Assembly (NCBI RefSeq): GCF_038051995.1
Contig: NZ_CP150290.1
Location: forward strand, 1,599,501 to 1,663,500
Direction of reading: 5' to 3'
Length of the DNA stretch: 64,000 nt
From: Paenibacillus sp. FSL H8-0537
GTDB taxonomy: Bacteria; Bacillota; Bacilli; Paenibacillales; Paenibacillaceae
Below, one piece after another: positions 16,787 through 25,462 of the stretch. Made by a program: the position numbers and the translations under genes. Numbering within the stretch: the first letter of the stretch is position 1; each line of letters begins with the position of its first letter. Under the pieces are notes generated by a model. The model had not been told where the DNA came from. It searched no databases and saw only the letters and a program-made list of their open reading frames with translations.

Positions 16787-17854
16787 GTGGATCATTTACA
16801 TCTATCAAATAGATTATCAGGAAGGATTAATAATTTTGATGTGTTAAGATATTTTGCAGCTGTATTGGTCATCTATTCACATAGTTATCCCCTTACCGGT
16901 AAGTCCATTGAGCCGCTTGCTTTGCTTTCCAAAGGCCAATGGACTTTTGGCGGTGTAGCGGTTGCTATTTTTTTTGTAATTAGCGGTTTTTTGGTAAGTA
17001 ATAGTTTCGAAAGATCAACTGTTTTGCAGTATACAGTGAATCGGTTTTTGAGAATTTTTCCAGGTCTATTTATGGCAGTTTTATTATCTGTATTTGTTTT
17101 AGGTCCTTTGTTCACTTCTTTAGAAATTAGTGAGTATTTTAGTAACAATTTAACCTATAGTTATTTGAATAATAGCTTATTGCTTTCGGTACAATATGTT
17201 TTACCTGGTATGTTTGAAACGAATTTATATCCTAACGCTGTGAATGGCTCGATTTGGACGATTCCTTATGAGATATTAGGGTATATTTTAGTGGCAATAA
17301 TAGGATATTACGGATTGTTGAAGAAGAAAAAAAGTGTCTTATTAATCTTCATTATGATATTCATATTTAGTCAGATTCTGCCCGGAAAATATCATGTTAT
17401 AAATATTAAAGGTTTTCTTGTAGGGAGCCTGCTTGAATTAATTCTCTTTTTTTTAATGGGTGTTATTTTTTATGCTTATAGGGAAAGCATTGTTTTGAAA
17501 AGATCGATTGCTCTAATATGTGTTAGTATATTGACGACTACTTTTTTCAGTGGTCAGTTTAAAACAGCCTTTTTATTTTGTGGGACCTATTTAATTTTCT
17601 ATTTTGTCTACCATCCCAATATTAAGCTTCATAGATTTTCAAAGTGGGGAGATTTTTCTTACGGGCTTTATATCTATGCTTTTCCTGTACAGCAAATTGT
17701 ACAACTGCTGATGCACAATCAAGAGAGTCCTATAATTAACTTCTTTATCTCGTTTATACTAACTAGTGTCCTAGCATTTTTGTCCTGGCATTTAGTGGAG
17801 AAGCAGGCATTAAAACTGAAATTCAGTATATGGGATAAAAGCAAAACAAGCTAG
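16787..17854 (+). CDS. Acyltransferase family 3 (OafA/YrhL-like) membrane protein
   Basis: Integral membrane acyltransferase that adds acetyl or a related group to surface glycans. It has about ten hydrophobic segments. FDVLRYFAAVLVIYSH near the N-terminus (with the RxxAxxxVxxxH-type pattern of the family) and FFVISGFLVSNSF follow the family order; SIWTIPYEILGY resembles the conserved SLWYEi-type motif. GTG at 16787 is preferred because GGTGG lies just upstream; an ATG five codons earlier (16772) has no ribosome site. In the glycan operon it probably O-acetylates the repeat or the finished chain. Confidence 0.87.
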   Translation: MDHLHLSNRLSGRINNFDVLRYFAAVLVIYSHSYPLTGKSIEPLALLSKGQWTFGGVAVAIFFVISGFLVSNSFERSTVLQYTVNRFLRIFPGLFMAVLLSVFVLGPLFTSLEISEYFSNNLTYSYLNNSLLLSVQYVLPGMFETNLYPNAVNGSIWTIPYEILGYILVAIIGYYGLLKKKKSVLLIFIMIFIFSQILPGKYHVINIKGFLVGSLLELILFFLMGVIFYAYRESIVLKRSIALICVSILTTTFFSGQFKTAFLFCGTYLIFYFVYHPNIKLHRFSKWGDFSYGLYIYAFPVQQIVQLLMHNQESPIINFFISFILTSVLAFLSWHLVEKQALKLKFSIWDKSKTS

Positions 17855-17884
17855 AAATATCAGCATCTAAAAGGGAGTATCATA

Positions 17885-19699
17885 ATGGATTTGTTTTTAT
17901 ATCTTTTTTCATCAATTCTTATATTGATCCCTATATTTATATTAATCAGTCAATATGTGAATAAAGGTATCTTTGTATTCATAATTATCGTATCAACATA
18001 TTTATCCTATAATGCGGTTGCAAGTGTTTTGTTCAGCTTAGTATCATTAAGAATTACACCAATTTCACTTGCTATCTTCAATATTGTACTTGCAGGCCTC
18101 ATGTATCTGTTATTAAGGAGAAAACAGATAAGATATGAAAAAGGTAGAGTTAGTTTCGATAAAATTGACTGGTATACAATAATATTGACTTTATGTATTA
18201 GTTCTTATTTTTTTATATACTTGTATTCCACAAAGATAGACTTAAAGTTTTTGACTACCGATCCATCCGTGCATTTTATTTTTAGTAAATATTTTTCTGA
18301 AACAGGAGAGCTGCTACTTACGTTTAATGAACTCATGGGTTACCTGCACATGTCAAGCTATCCGTTCCTTGCTTATGTCAACACTGGAATATGGATGGGG
18401 ATGACAGACTCCATTGAAGCGAAATTTATGATTTATCTAATAAGTAATTTTATTTTGTTCTTCTTAATTATATTAGCTGTATACAGTATATATAAGAAAC
18501 TCGTTAATGAAGTTGATTATATGCAAGCAACAATTCTTATAGGAGCAGCTTCGATAGGGTATAATCTAAATAGTATCATTTTCGGTTTTACGAGTCAGTT
18601 GGCAGGCATATTTATTGCTTTAGTTCTAATACTTATATGTGATTTGAAATGGAGCTCATGGGCGAAAATTATATTTATGTCACTTAATTTAATTGGACTA
18701 TTTTATGCGTACTATTATTTTATACCTGCTGCAATTATTTCATTATTAATCAGTAATTCAATTCAAACTCCTAATATGAAGTGGACTGCTATGCTTAAAG
18801 CTTTAGTTGGAAAACAAAATATATTTATAAGTTTGATTACTATAACTTTTGGTGGCATTTATCTTTTCATACTGAATAAGTCTGAGGAAAATGGTAATGT
18901 CAGTTCCATAAAATTAGAAGGGTTTATTTATAGGGAATTATATTCGGATTACAAGCCCTATTTACTTTTCGCAGTGCTTGCTTTATTTATTTGGTTCAAA
19001 AATAGAATTAATCCTACCGTATTTATTAGTGTTATGATTTACAATGTATTTGCGGTTTGTGTATTTTTATTTGGAATGGCAGGAGAAGCATCATCTTATT
19101 ATTTTTATAAAAACTATTATCTAATTGAAAATCTACTTATAATATTATTTTGTTTTGGGTTGTACTATGTGAAAAAGAGTAATGTTAAAATGTTATATTA
19201 CTCATATATATTGGTTTTAGTGTTTTTAGCTATAAATACATTCTTTATTGATGAGCCAGTTCAAAAGAACAATAATCTATTTAATATAGAAATTGAACGT
19301 AATTTAACAAAGGTTCAGGATTTCAATAAAAAAATCCCTGCTAATATGGAACTTTCCTATACGAAAGTGCAACGACAGTTTATGGAGCAGATAGCAGCAA
19401 ACAGAGATGTTTTTGTAGGGGATCACCACTATATACCAGTCGTCGGGAATTTACTTCAACAACTATGGTTTTATTCCTATACAGAAATATGGCCTAAATA
19501 TGGAAGCACTGAGTTGAGGGGTATTTATGAGGAAAGAGTTCTTGACTATGGTAAATGGAAAGTAGATTCTGATAAGAACCCTTATATTATTTTGTTAAAC
19601 AATTATGATGAATGGTTGACCAAAGAACAAGTGAATTTAAATGATTTTGAAACCGTATATGAAGTAGAAGGCGCAGTACTAATAAAGTATATTAAGTAA
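17885..19699 (+). CDS. Polytopic membrane protein, GT-C-like, unknown acceptor
   Basis: A 604-residue protein with about 12-14 hydrophobic segments and a soluble C-terminal domain of about 130 residues after the last segment (from about 475). After the third or fourth segment is a short loop with FLTTDPSVHFIFSKY, where acidic residues sit as in the first external loop of GT-C enzymes. It is followed by an epimerase, a polyprenyl-phosphate glycosyltransferase, DUF2304 and an SMR-like protein. That context suggests it uses a polyprenyl-phosphate sugar to decorate a glycan outside the cell. A polymerase role is the main alternative. It is among the most AT-rich genes of the window. Confidence 0.6.
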   Translation: MDLFLYLFSSILILIPIFILISQYVNKGIFVFIIIVSTYLSYNAVASVLFSLVSLRITPISLAIFNIVLAGLMYLLLRRKQIRYEKGRVSFDKIDWYTIILTLCISSYFFIYLYSTKIDLKFLTTDPSVHFIFSKYFSETGELLLTFNELMGYLHMSSYPFLAYVNTGIWMGMTDSIEAKFMIYLISNFILFFLIILAVYSIYKKLVNEVDYMQATILIGAASIGYNLNSIIFGFTSQLAGIFIALVLILICDLKWSSWAKIIFMSLNLIGLFYAYYYFIPAAIISLLISNSIQTPNMKWTAMLKALVGKQNIFISLITITFGGIYLFILNKSEENGNVSSIKLEGFIYRELYSDYKPYLLFAVLALFIWFKNRINPTVFISVMIYNVFAVCVFLFGMAGEASSYYFYKNYYLIENLLIILFCFGLYYVKKSNVKMLYYSYILVLVFLAINTFFIDEPVQKNNNLFNIEIERNLTKVQDFNKKIPANMELSYTKVQRQFMEQIAANRDVFVGDHHYIPVVGNLLQQLWFYSYTEIWPKYGSTELRGIYEERVLDYGKWKVDSDKNPYIILLNNYDEWLTKEQVNLNDFETVYEVEGAVLIKYIK

Positions 19700-19741
19700 G
19701 AGATGCTTCTATTAGAGAGGCAAGTTGAAAGGGAGACTAGT

Positions 19742-20674
19742 ATGCGAATTTTAGTTACTGGAGGTTGCGGGTTTATTGGTTCACATATTGTTGATGAATT
19801 AATAGACCTGAATTATGAAGTATTAGTTATTGATAATTTGATAACAGGTTCATTAAATAATTTGAATCCTAAAGCAAAGTTTGTACAAATGGATGTATTG
19901 GATGAAAATATGAGTCAGATTTTCATCCAATTCAAACCTGAAGTGGTGATTCATCATGCGGCCCAAATTGATGTTCAGCATTCACTTAAAAATCCTAAGT
20001 TTGATGCTACTTCTAATATATTAGGTGCAATTTCTGTATTAGAATGTTGTAGGGATGCAGGTGTTAGAAAAATTGTTTATGCTTCATCTGCAGCTATATA
20101 TGGGAACCCAAATTATTATCCTATAGACGAGGAGCATGCTAAAGAACCTCTTTCTTTTTATGGGATATCCAAACTGACCCCAGAACACTATATAAAGGTA
20201 TTTTCTGAATTATATAATATTAAATATACGATCTTAAGATATTCAAACGCATATGGATATCGGCAGGATCCAAAAGGAGAAGGCGGCGTAATCTCGATTT
20301 TTATGAACCGAATTTTAAATGGAGAAAATCCTCATATTTTCGGTGATGGAGAGCAAGTTCGAGATTTTATTTATGTCAAAGATATTGCTAACGCTAATTT
20401 ATCTGTTTTGGAAAAAGGAGATAACGAAATTTTTAATGTCAGTTCAAGTATCCCTATTACAATTAATAAGTTATATGAGATAATGTCGAATGCAACAGAA
20501 ACTTCATTAGCTCCCATATACAAAGAACAAAGAAACGGAGATATTAGAAAAAGTTATTTGGACAACTCAAAAATTGCTCTTCATCTAAATTGGGAACCCA
20601 AGTATTCGCTTGAAAGAGGCTTGAAAGAAACATTGGCTATGCAAAAAGAATTGGATTTTAATCTAAAGGGGTGA
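19742..20674 (+). CDS. NAD-dependent sugar epimerase/dehydratase (SDR, UDP-glucose 4-epimerase-like)
   Basis: Converts a nucleotide sugar, most likely by C4 epimerisation. Rossmann motif TGGCGFIGSHIV is at residues about 7-18, and catalytic YGISK (Tyr and Lys) at about 142-146 with SSAAIYG (Ser) before it; the NAD-type glycine motif and RDFIYVKDIA are family features. ATG at 19742 is selected by AAGGGAG seven bases upstream; a longer frame from 19703 adds 13 residues that do not belong to the family. It is AT-rich like its neighbours and probably supplies the sugar used by the polyprenyl-phosphate transferase that follows. Confidence 0.87.
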   Translation: MRILVTGGCGFIGSHIVDELIDLNYEVLVIDNLITGSLNNLNPKAKFVQMDVLDENMSQIFIQFKPEVVIHHAAQIDVQHSLKNPKFDATSNILGAISVLECCRDAGVRKIVYASSAAIYGNPNYYPIDEEHAKEPLSFYGISKLTPEHYIKVFSELYNIKYTILRYSNAYGYRQDPKGEGGVISIFMNRILNGENPHIFGDGEQVRDFIYVKDIANANLSVLEKGDNEIFNVSSSIPITINKLYEIMSNATETSLAPIYKEQRNGDIRKSYLDNSKIALHLNWEPKYSLERGLKETLAMQKELDFNLKG

Positions 20675-20680
20675 CTTGCA

Positions 20681-21406
20681 GTGAGTGAAGTCTTATTAAT
20701 TATTCCTGCATATAATGAGGAGCTTAATATAAGGAAGGTTATAACTGAAGTACAACATGATCTACCTTTTGTAGATATTCTTGTAGTGAATGATTGCTCT
20801 ACTGATAAAACACTCGATGTGTTAAAAAGTAGCAAAGGGATAAATTATTTATCATTACCTGTAAATCTCGGTTACGCTGGTGCGTTGCAGACGGGCTTTA
20901 AGTACGCTGTAGAAAACGACTATCAAATTGTCATTCAGTTTGATGGCGATGGGCAGCATATTGCAGCGGAAGCACTCAAGTTAATTCATGTAATGGAGCA
21001 AGAGAATGCAGATATCGTAATAGGCTCAAGATTTAAAATGAAGTCTTCTTATAACCACAGTTTGTTTAGAAAATTAGGTACTGGACTATTTAAAAATATA
21101 ATAAGGAAAATTTGCAAAGTAGACATCACAGACCCAACATCGGGTTTCCAGGTGCTTAAAAGAGAAATATTCGAGAAATATTCTAAAATGAATAGCTATC
21201 CAGAGTATCCTGATGCCAATCTCATTATTGAAATGTTATTAAATAATTACAAAATTTCAGAATATCAAGTGGATATGAGAAGCAGAGAATTTGGGGAGAG
21301 TATGCATAGCGGTATTTTCAAACCGATGAAATATATGGTGAAAATGATATATGCAATACTATTGATATTTATGAAGGGTAAAAGATCTGTTGATTTTCAA
21401 AAGTAA
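20681..21406 (+). CDS. Polyprenyl-phosphate glycosyltransferase (DPM1/GtrB-like GT2)
   Basis: Transfers a sugar from a nucleotide donor to undecaprenyl phosphate at the cytoplasmic face. The 241 residues cover one GT-A domain: LIIPAYNEELNI, VVNDCSTDKT, NLGYAGALQTGFKYA and the catalytic IQFDGDGQH (DXD equivalent), then DPTSGFQV. Unlike GtrB it has no C-terminal membrane segments. GTG start is set by AAAGGGGTGAC. Immediately downstream are a DUF2304 membrane protein and an SMR-like protein, which may supply membrane anchoring and flipping respectively. Confidence 0.88.
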   Translation: MSEVLLIIPAYNEELNIRKVITEVQHDLPFVDILVVNDCSTDKTLDVLKSSKGINYLSLPVNLGYAGALQTGFKYAVENDYQIVIQFDGDGQHIAAEALKLIHVMEQENADIVIGSRFKMKSSYNHSLFRKLGTGLFKNIIRKICKVDITDPTSGFQVLKREIFEKYSKMNSYPEYPDANLIIEMLLNNYKISEYQVDMRSREFGESMHSGIFKPMKYMVKMIYAILLIFMKGKRSVDFQK

Positions 21407-21429
21407 AGATTGAATTGGGAGAGATTTAA

Positions 21430-21792
21430 TTGATAACAAGTTTGTTTTTTGCTTTAATAGGGATTTTATTTACGTTATATGTTTATAATCGAGTGAAGAA
21501 AAATCTGTTTTCAGAAAAAGAAAGCTTTTTTTGGATGATTGGTGCTTTTTTTTTATTTGTTCTTTCTATCTTTCCAAAAACAATAGATGTGATTTCTAGA
21601 GTACTTGGGATTGCCTATCCACCTTCGTTGTTGTTCTTAATAGCTTTTATTTTCATATTGTTTTTGCTATTTAGACAAAGTCAACAAATATCTATAATGA
21701 ACGATCGTTTCAAAGAATTAGTTCAGAAAAATGCAGTGCTGGAGCAAAAAGTACGATACTATTTGGATGAACAGCAACGGGAAAAGCAATAA
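21430..21792 (+). CDS. DUF2304 family membrane protein
   Basis: Small protein of 120 residues with three hydrophobic segments (about 4-20, 33-50, 62-78) followed by a short coiled coil to the end; this layout and the VYNRVKK...WMIGAFFLFVLSIFP region match DUF2304. Such proteins regularly sit next to polyprenyl-phosphate glycosyltransferases, and a membrane-recruiting partner role has been proposed from that context. TTG start follows GGGAGAG. Confidence 0.8.
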   Translation: MITSLFFALIGILFTLYVYNRVKKNLFSEKESFFWMIGAFFLFVLSIFPKTIDVISRVLGIAYPPSLLFLIAFIFILFLLFRQSQQISIMNDRFKELVQKNAVLEQKVRYYLDEQQREKQ

Positions 21793-21826
21793 GAGGCCAG
21801 AGCCTGTATTAAGGAGCATTCCTAAA

Positions 21827-22177
21827 ATGAATTATATCTATCTATTAATAAATATTCTAATGCTTGTAACGGGGCAAATTTTATTCAAACTAGGTTTAAA
21901 TCAAATCGGAGGGGTAACGCTACAGACGGCTTGGAAAGCGTTATTTAATGCGTATATTATTTCTGGCATTACATTATACGCTCTAGCGACGTTGTTATGG
22001 TTTGTAATTTTGACAAGGATGCCATTAAGCCTTGCTTACCCTTTACAAAGTTTAGCTTACGTTTTTGGCCTACTTGTAGCTTTGATAATATTTAAAGAAC
22101 CTGTATCTGTAACGAAATGGATTGGCGTTTTAATTATAATTGTTGGTGTTACTTTTGTAGCAATTGATAAAACATAG
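21827..22177 (+). CDS. SMR/EamA-like small membrane protein (candidate lipid-sugar flippase)
   Basis: A 116-residue protein with four hydrophobic segments, related to the small-multidrug-resistance branch of the drug/metabolite transporter superfamily, as are the ArnE/ArnF flippase subunits. PLSLAYPLQSLAYVFGLL and FKEPVSVTKWIGVLIIIVGV are typical. The start at 21827 follows AAGGAG at 21811-21816; a longer frame from 21731 overlaps the previous gene and is not family-like. Position after the polyprenyl-phosphate transferase and DUF2304 suggests that it flips undecaprenyl-phosphate-sugar outward. Confidence 0.78.
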   Translation: MNYIYLLINILMLVTGQILFKLGLNQIGGVTLQTAWKALFNAYIISGITLYALATLLWFVILTRMPLSLAYPLQSLAYVFGLLVALIIFKEPVSVTKWIGVLIIIVGVTFVAIDKT

Positions 22178-22204
22178 AAGGATTTTGACAAAGGGGGCTT
22201 CTCA

Positions 22205-22948
22205 ATGAAAGGGATAATTTTAGCGGGGGGAACCGGCTCACGCCTATTTCCGCTTACGAAAGTAACGAATAAGCACTTGCTACCTGTAGGGAAGTATCCT
22301 ATGATTTATCATTCTATTGCCAAGCTGAAATCGGCAAATATAAAGGATATTCTAATTGTCACAGGCAAAGAGCATATGGGTGATGTAGTAAACTTGCTTG
22401 GAAGTGGGAATGAATTCGGAGTCTCTTTCACTTACAAGGTACAGGATGAGGCAGGCGGTATTGCACAAGCGCTGGGACTAGCCGAGCATTTTGTAAATGG
22501 GGACAAAATGGTCGTTATTTTGGGAGACAACGTTTTTGAGGATAGCATTGCTGAATTTGTGGATAAATTTCATGAGCAGAATCAAGGGGCAAAGATTCTC
22601 ATTCAAGAGGTACATGATCCTCAACGTTATGGTGTACCCGAACTTCATGAAAATAAAATTGTTTCCATTGAGGAAAAACCGCAGCAACCTAAGAGTAATT
22701 ACGCTGTAACAGGAATATATATGTATGATAACAAAGTATTCGAGATCGTAAAAACGTTAAAGCCTTCTGGACGAGGCGAGTTGGAAATAACAGATGTGAA
22801 CAATGCGTACATTGAAGCGAATGAACTAAGCTACGATATATTGCAAGGCTGGTGGACAGATGCAGGTACGCATCATTCGTTAACGAAAGCCAATGAACTT
22901 GCTAAAGATCTAATTTTTTGTGAAGAATTTGGCAAGCTGAAGCTTTAA
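22205..22948 (+). CDS. rmlA: Glucose-1-phosphate thymidylyltransferase
   Basis: First step of dTDP-L-rhamnose synthesis: dTTP plus glucose-1-phosphate gives dTDP-glucose. The 247 residues are the short form found in many Firmicutes, about 45 residues below the enterobacterial enzyme. Seen: nucleotide loop GIILAGGTGSRLFPLT (about 3-18), LPVGKYPMIYH, VILGDNVFED (catalytic metal Asp), and EEKPQQPKSNYAVTGIYMYD. The start follows AAAGGGGGC. It opens the rmlACBD block; composition by eye rises in GC from here onward. Confidence 0.93.
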   Translation: MKGIILAGGTGSRLFPLTKVTNKHLLPVGKYPMIYHSIAKLKSANIKDILIVTGKEHMGDVVNLLGSGNEFGVSFTYKVQDEAGGIAQALGLAEHFVNGDKMVVILGDNVFEDSIAEFVDKFHEQNQGAKILIQEVHDPQRYGVPELHENKIVSIEEKPQQPKSNYAVTGIYMYDNKVFEIVKTLKPSGRGELEITDVNNAYIEANELSYDILQGWWTDAGTHHSLTKANELAKDLIFCEEFGKLKL

Positions 22949-22963
22949 AGAGGGGTGCCAATT

Positions 22964-23521
22964 ATGAAAGTATTGGAAGCAGGATTATCTGGCGTTAAAC
23001 TTATAGAACCAACGGTGTTCGGCGATCATCGAGGTTTTTTCACTGAAAGCTATAATGAGCATACAGCTCATGCAAACGGCATTATGCACAAGTTCATTCA
23101 AGACAATCACTCTCTTTCGGCTGAAGCAGGCGTGCTGCGTGGTTTGCACTATCAGTTGAACCCAAAGGCTCAGACTAAGCTTGTACGTGTAACAGCCGGG
23201 GCAATCTATGATGTCGTTGTAGATATTCGCCATGGCTCGCCTACATTTGGACATTGGCAGGGCTTTATTCTTAGTGCAGCTAATAAACGGCAGCTGCTAG
23301 TCCCGCAAGGCTTTGCTCATGGGTTCTGCACGATTGTTCCGGGCAGTGAGGTGCAATATAAAGTCGATGCGCTCTATTCCCCAGAGCATGACCGTGGCAT
23401 AGCATGGAATGATGCTGCTTTGGGTATTGATTGGCCGACTTCAACACCGATCCTATCTGACAAGGATAACAAACACCCCGTTCTGGCTGATGCGGAAATT
23501 AACTTTGTATATGAAGGGTGA
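22964..23521 (+). CDS. rmlC: dTDP-4-dehydrorhamnose 3,5-epimerase
   Basis: Third enzyme of dTDP-L-rhamnose synthesis: double epimerisation at C3 and C5. A cupin of about 185 residues with the family patterns FGDHRGFFTESYN, LRGLHYQ (catalytic His), VRVTAGAIYDVVVDIR, and QGFAHGF. ATG at 22964 is preferred, with GAGGGG about 8 bases before it; a GTG at 22955 overlaps that site. Standard length, no damage visible. Confidence 0.94.
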   Translation: MKVLEAGLSGVKLIEPTVFGDHRGFFTESYNEHTAHANGIMHKFIQDNHSLSAEAGVLRGLHYQLNPKAQTKLVRVTAGAIYDVVVDIRHGSPTFGHWQGFILSAANKRQLLVPQGFAHGFCTIVPGSEVQYKVDALYSPEHDRGIAWNDAALGIDWPTSTPILSDKDNKHPVLADAEINFVYEG

Positions 23522-23530
23522 GTTCAACTC

Positions 23531-24553
23531 GTGAAACTATTAGTTACTGGCGGAGCCGGCTTTATTGGCAGCAACTTTGTACTGTATATGCTTAATAAAT
23601 ATCCTGATTACCACATCATTAATGTTGATGCACTCACATACGCTGGAAATTTAGAAAATCTGCGCAGTATTGAGCAGCATCCTAACTATACGTTCGTCAA
23701 GGCTGATATTGCTGATAAGTCTGCGCTAGAGCCGCTATTCGCTGCTGGTGTGGATGCAGTGCTTAACTTTGCAGCAGAGTCGCATGTGGACCGCAGCATT
23801 TTGCATCCGGAAATTTTTGTGCAGACCAATATTCTCGGCACCCAGACACTGTTGGATTTGTCGAAAAAGTACGAAGTAAATAAATTTGTTCAGGTTTCGA
23901 CTGATGAGGTATATGGTACGCTTGGAGCTACAGGTCTTTTTACGGAAGAGACACCACTTGCCCCGAATAGTCCTTATTCGGCAAGCAAGGCCGGTGCAGA
24001 TATGCTCGTTAGAGCCTATCATGAGACGTTTGGCCTTCCGGTGAATATCACGCGCTGCTCGAATAACTATGGGCCCTATCAGTTCCCAGAAAAGCTTATT
24101 CCGCTTATGATCCAAAACGCTTTGCAGGATAAACCGCTTCCTGTATACGGCGATGGACTCAATGTTCGTGACTGGCTTTATGTCGAAGATCATTGCAGCG
24201 CCATTGATTTGGTTCTGCATAAAGGACGCAATGGTGAAGTTTACAATGTTGGCGGCAGCAATGAGCGGGATAATCTCCACGTTGTAAAAACGATTTTGCA
24301 GGAACTAAATAAGCCAGAGTCGCTTATTACTTATGTACAAGACCGTCTTGGTCATGACCGACGCTATGCGATTGATGCGGACAAAATACGTAATGAACTC
24401 GGCTGGAAGCCAAAGTTCGCATATGAAAGCGGCATAAAAGCGACAATTCAATGGTACTTAAATCAAAAAGAATGGATGGAGCAGGTCGTATCCGGCTCTT
24501 ATCAGCAATATTATGACACGCAATACAAGGAACGACTTGGTGATCAGGCATGA
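23531..24553 (+). CDS. rmlB: dTDP-glucose 4,6-dehydratase
   Basis: Second enzyme of dTDP-L-rhamnose synthesis, an NAD-dependent SDR. TGGAGFIGSNFV at residues 6-17 binds NAD, STDEVYG (about 124-130) carries the Asp-Glu acid pair, and YSASKAGAD holds the catalytic Tyr and Lys; RCSNNYGPYQ and RDWLYVEDHC follow as in all RmlB proteins. GTG start with GGGTGAG before it. Its stop overlaps the start of rmlD in ATGA, so the two are translationally coupled. Confidence 0.95.
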   Translation: MKLLVTGGAGFIGSNFVLYMLNKYPDYHIINVDALTYAGNLENLRSIEQHPNYTFVKADIADKSALEPLFAAGVDAVLNFAAESHVDRSILHPEIFVQTNILGTQTLLDLSKKYEVNKFVQVSTDEVYGTLGATGLFTEETPLAPNSPYSASKAGADMLVRAYHETFGLPVNITRCSNNYGPYQFPEKLIPLMIQNALQDKPLPVYGDGLNVRDWLYVEDHCSAIDLVLHKGRNGEVYNVGGSNERDNLHVVKTILQELNKPESLITYVQDRLGHDRRYAIDADKIRNELGWKPKFAYESGIKATIQWYLNQKEWMEQVVSGSYQQYYDTQYKERLGDQA

Positions 24554-25422
24554 ATAGCCTGCAAGCTGACAAACAGCAGAGATTTCTAATTACGGGCGCA
24601 GGAGGTCAGCTCGGAGCTGAACTGGCCAACTTGCCTGTCCCTAAAAACTTCGAAAGCATTGCATTAAATCGCTCGGAGCTGGATGTTGTGAATTTGGAGC
24701 AATGCCGTGCCGTAATGGCGCAGTATCGACCTGATGCGATTATTCATTGCGGGGCCTACACGGCCGTTGATCAAGCCGAATCTGATCCAGATGAGGCTTT
24801 TCGTGTGAATGGAGCAGGCACGCGCAATCTGGCTGTTGCTGCCAAAGAAACAGGAGCTAAGCTATGCTACATTAGCACAGATTATGTTTTTGATGGAAAA
24901 GGCAGCATTCCATACAATGAATATGACAATACGAATCCGCAAACGGTATACGGCAAGTCGAAGTTAGCTGGCGAATATGCCGTTCAATCGCTGCACGATC
25001 GTTTTTTTATTGTGAGAACCTCATGGGTATATGGAAAATATGGGAACAACTTTGTAAAGACGATGCTGAAAATGGGAGCCGAGCGTGACTGCCTGAAAGT
25101 AGTCGCTGATCAGTTGGGCTCGCCAACGTATACGTACGATTTGGCTCATTTTCTGCTGGAGCTTATTCAAACCGACTATTATGGCATTTATCATGCATCC
25201 AATACCGGTATATGTTCATGGCATGAATTTGCACAGGCGATTTTCGAGGAAGCTGGCAACACGAAGGTGCAAGTAGATCCTTGCACAACGAATGAGTTTC
25301 CACGGCCAGCTCCGCGGCCAGCGTATTCTGTGATGGATCAGGGAGCTATCCGGAGCAACGGTTTGCAGCAGCTGCGTCCATGGAGAGATGCACTTCGTCA
25401 TTTTGTGAACGATATTACGTAG
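24550..25422 (+). CDS. rmlD: dTDP-4-dehydrorhamnose reductase
   Basis: Last step to dTDP-L-rhamnose, an NADPH-dependent SDR of 290 residues. ITGAGGQLGAEL near the N-terminus is the dinucleotide site, CGAYTAVDQAE a family hallmark, STDYVFDG holds the catalytic Thr, and YGKSKLAGE the Tyr and Lys. It starts inside the rmlB stop (ATGA). The rml block makes rhamnose a near-certain component of the glycan. Confidence 0.94.
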   Translation: MNSLQADKQQRFLITGAGGQLGAELANLPVPKNFESIALNRSELDVVNLEQCRAVMAQYRPDAIIHCGAYTAVDQAESDPDEAFRVNGAGTRNLAVAAKETGAKLCYISTDYVFDGKGSIPYNEYDNTNPQTVYGKSKLAGEYAVQSLHDRFFIVRTSWVYGKYGNNFVKTMLKMGAERDCLKVVADQLGSPTYTYDLAHFLLELIQTDYYGIYHASNTGICSWHEFAQAIFEEAGNTKVQVDPCTTNEFPRPAPRPAYSVMDQGAIRSNGLQQLRPWRDALRHFVNDIT

Positions 25423-25462
25423 TTGATATGGAGTAAATGCAATAAATAAAAGACAGTGAGTG

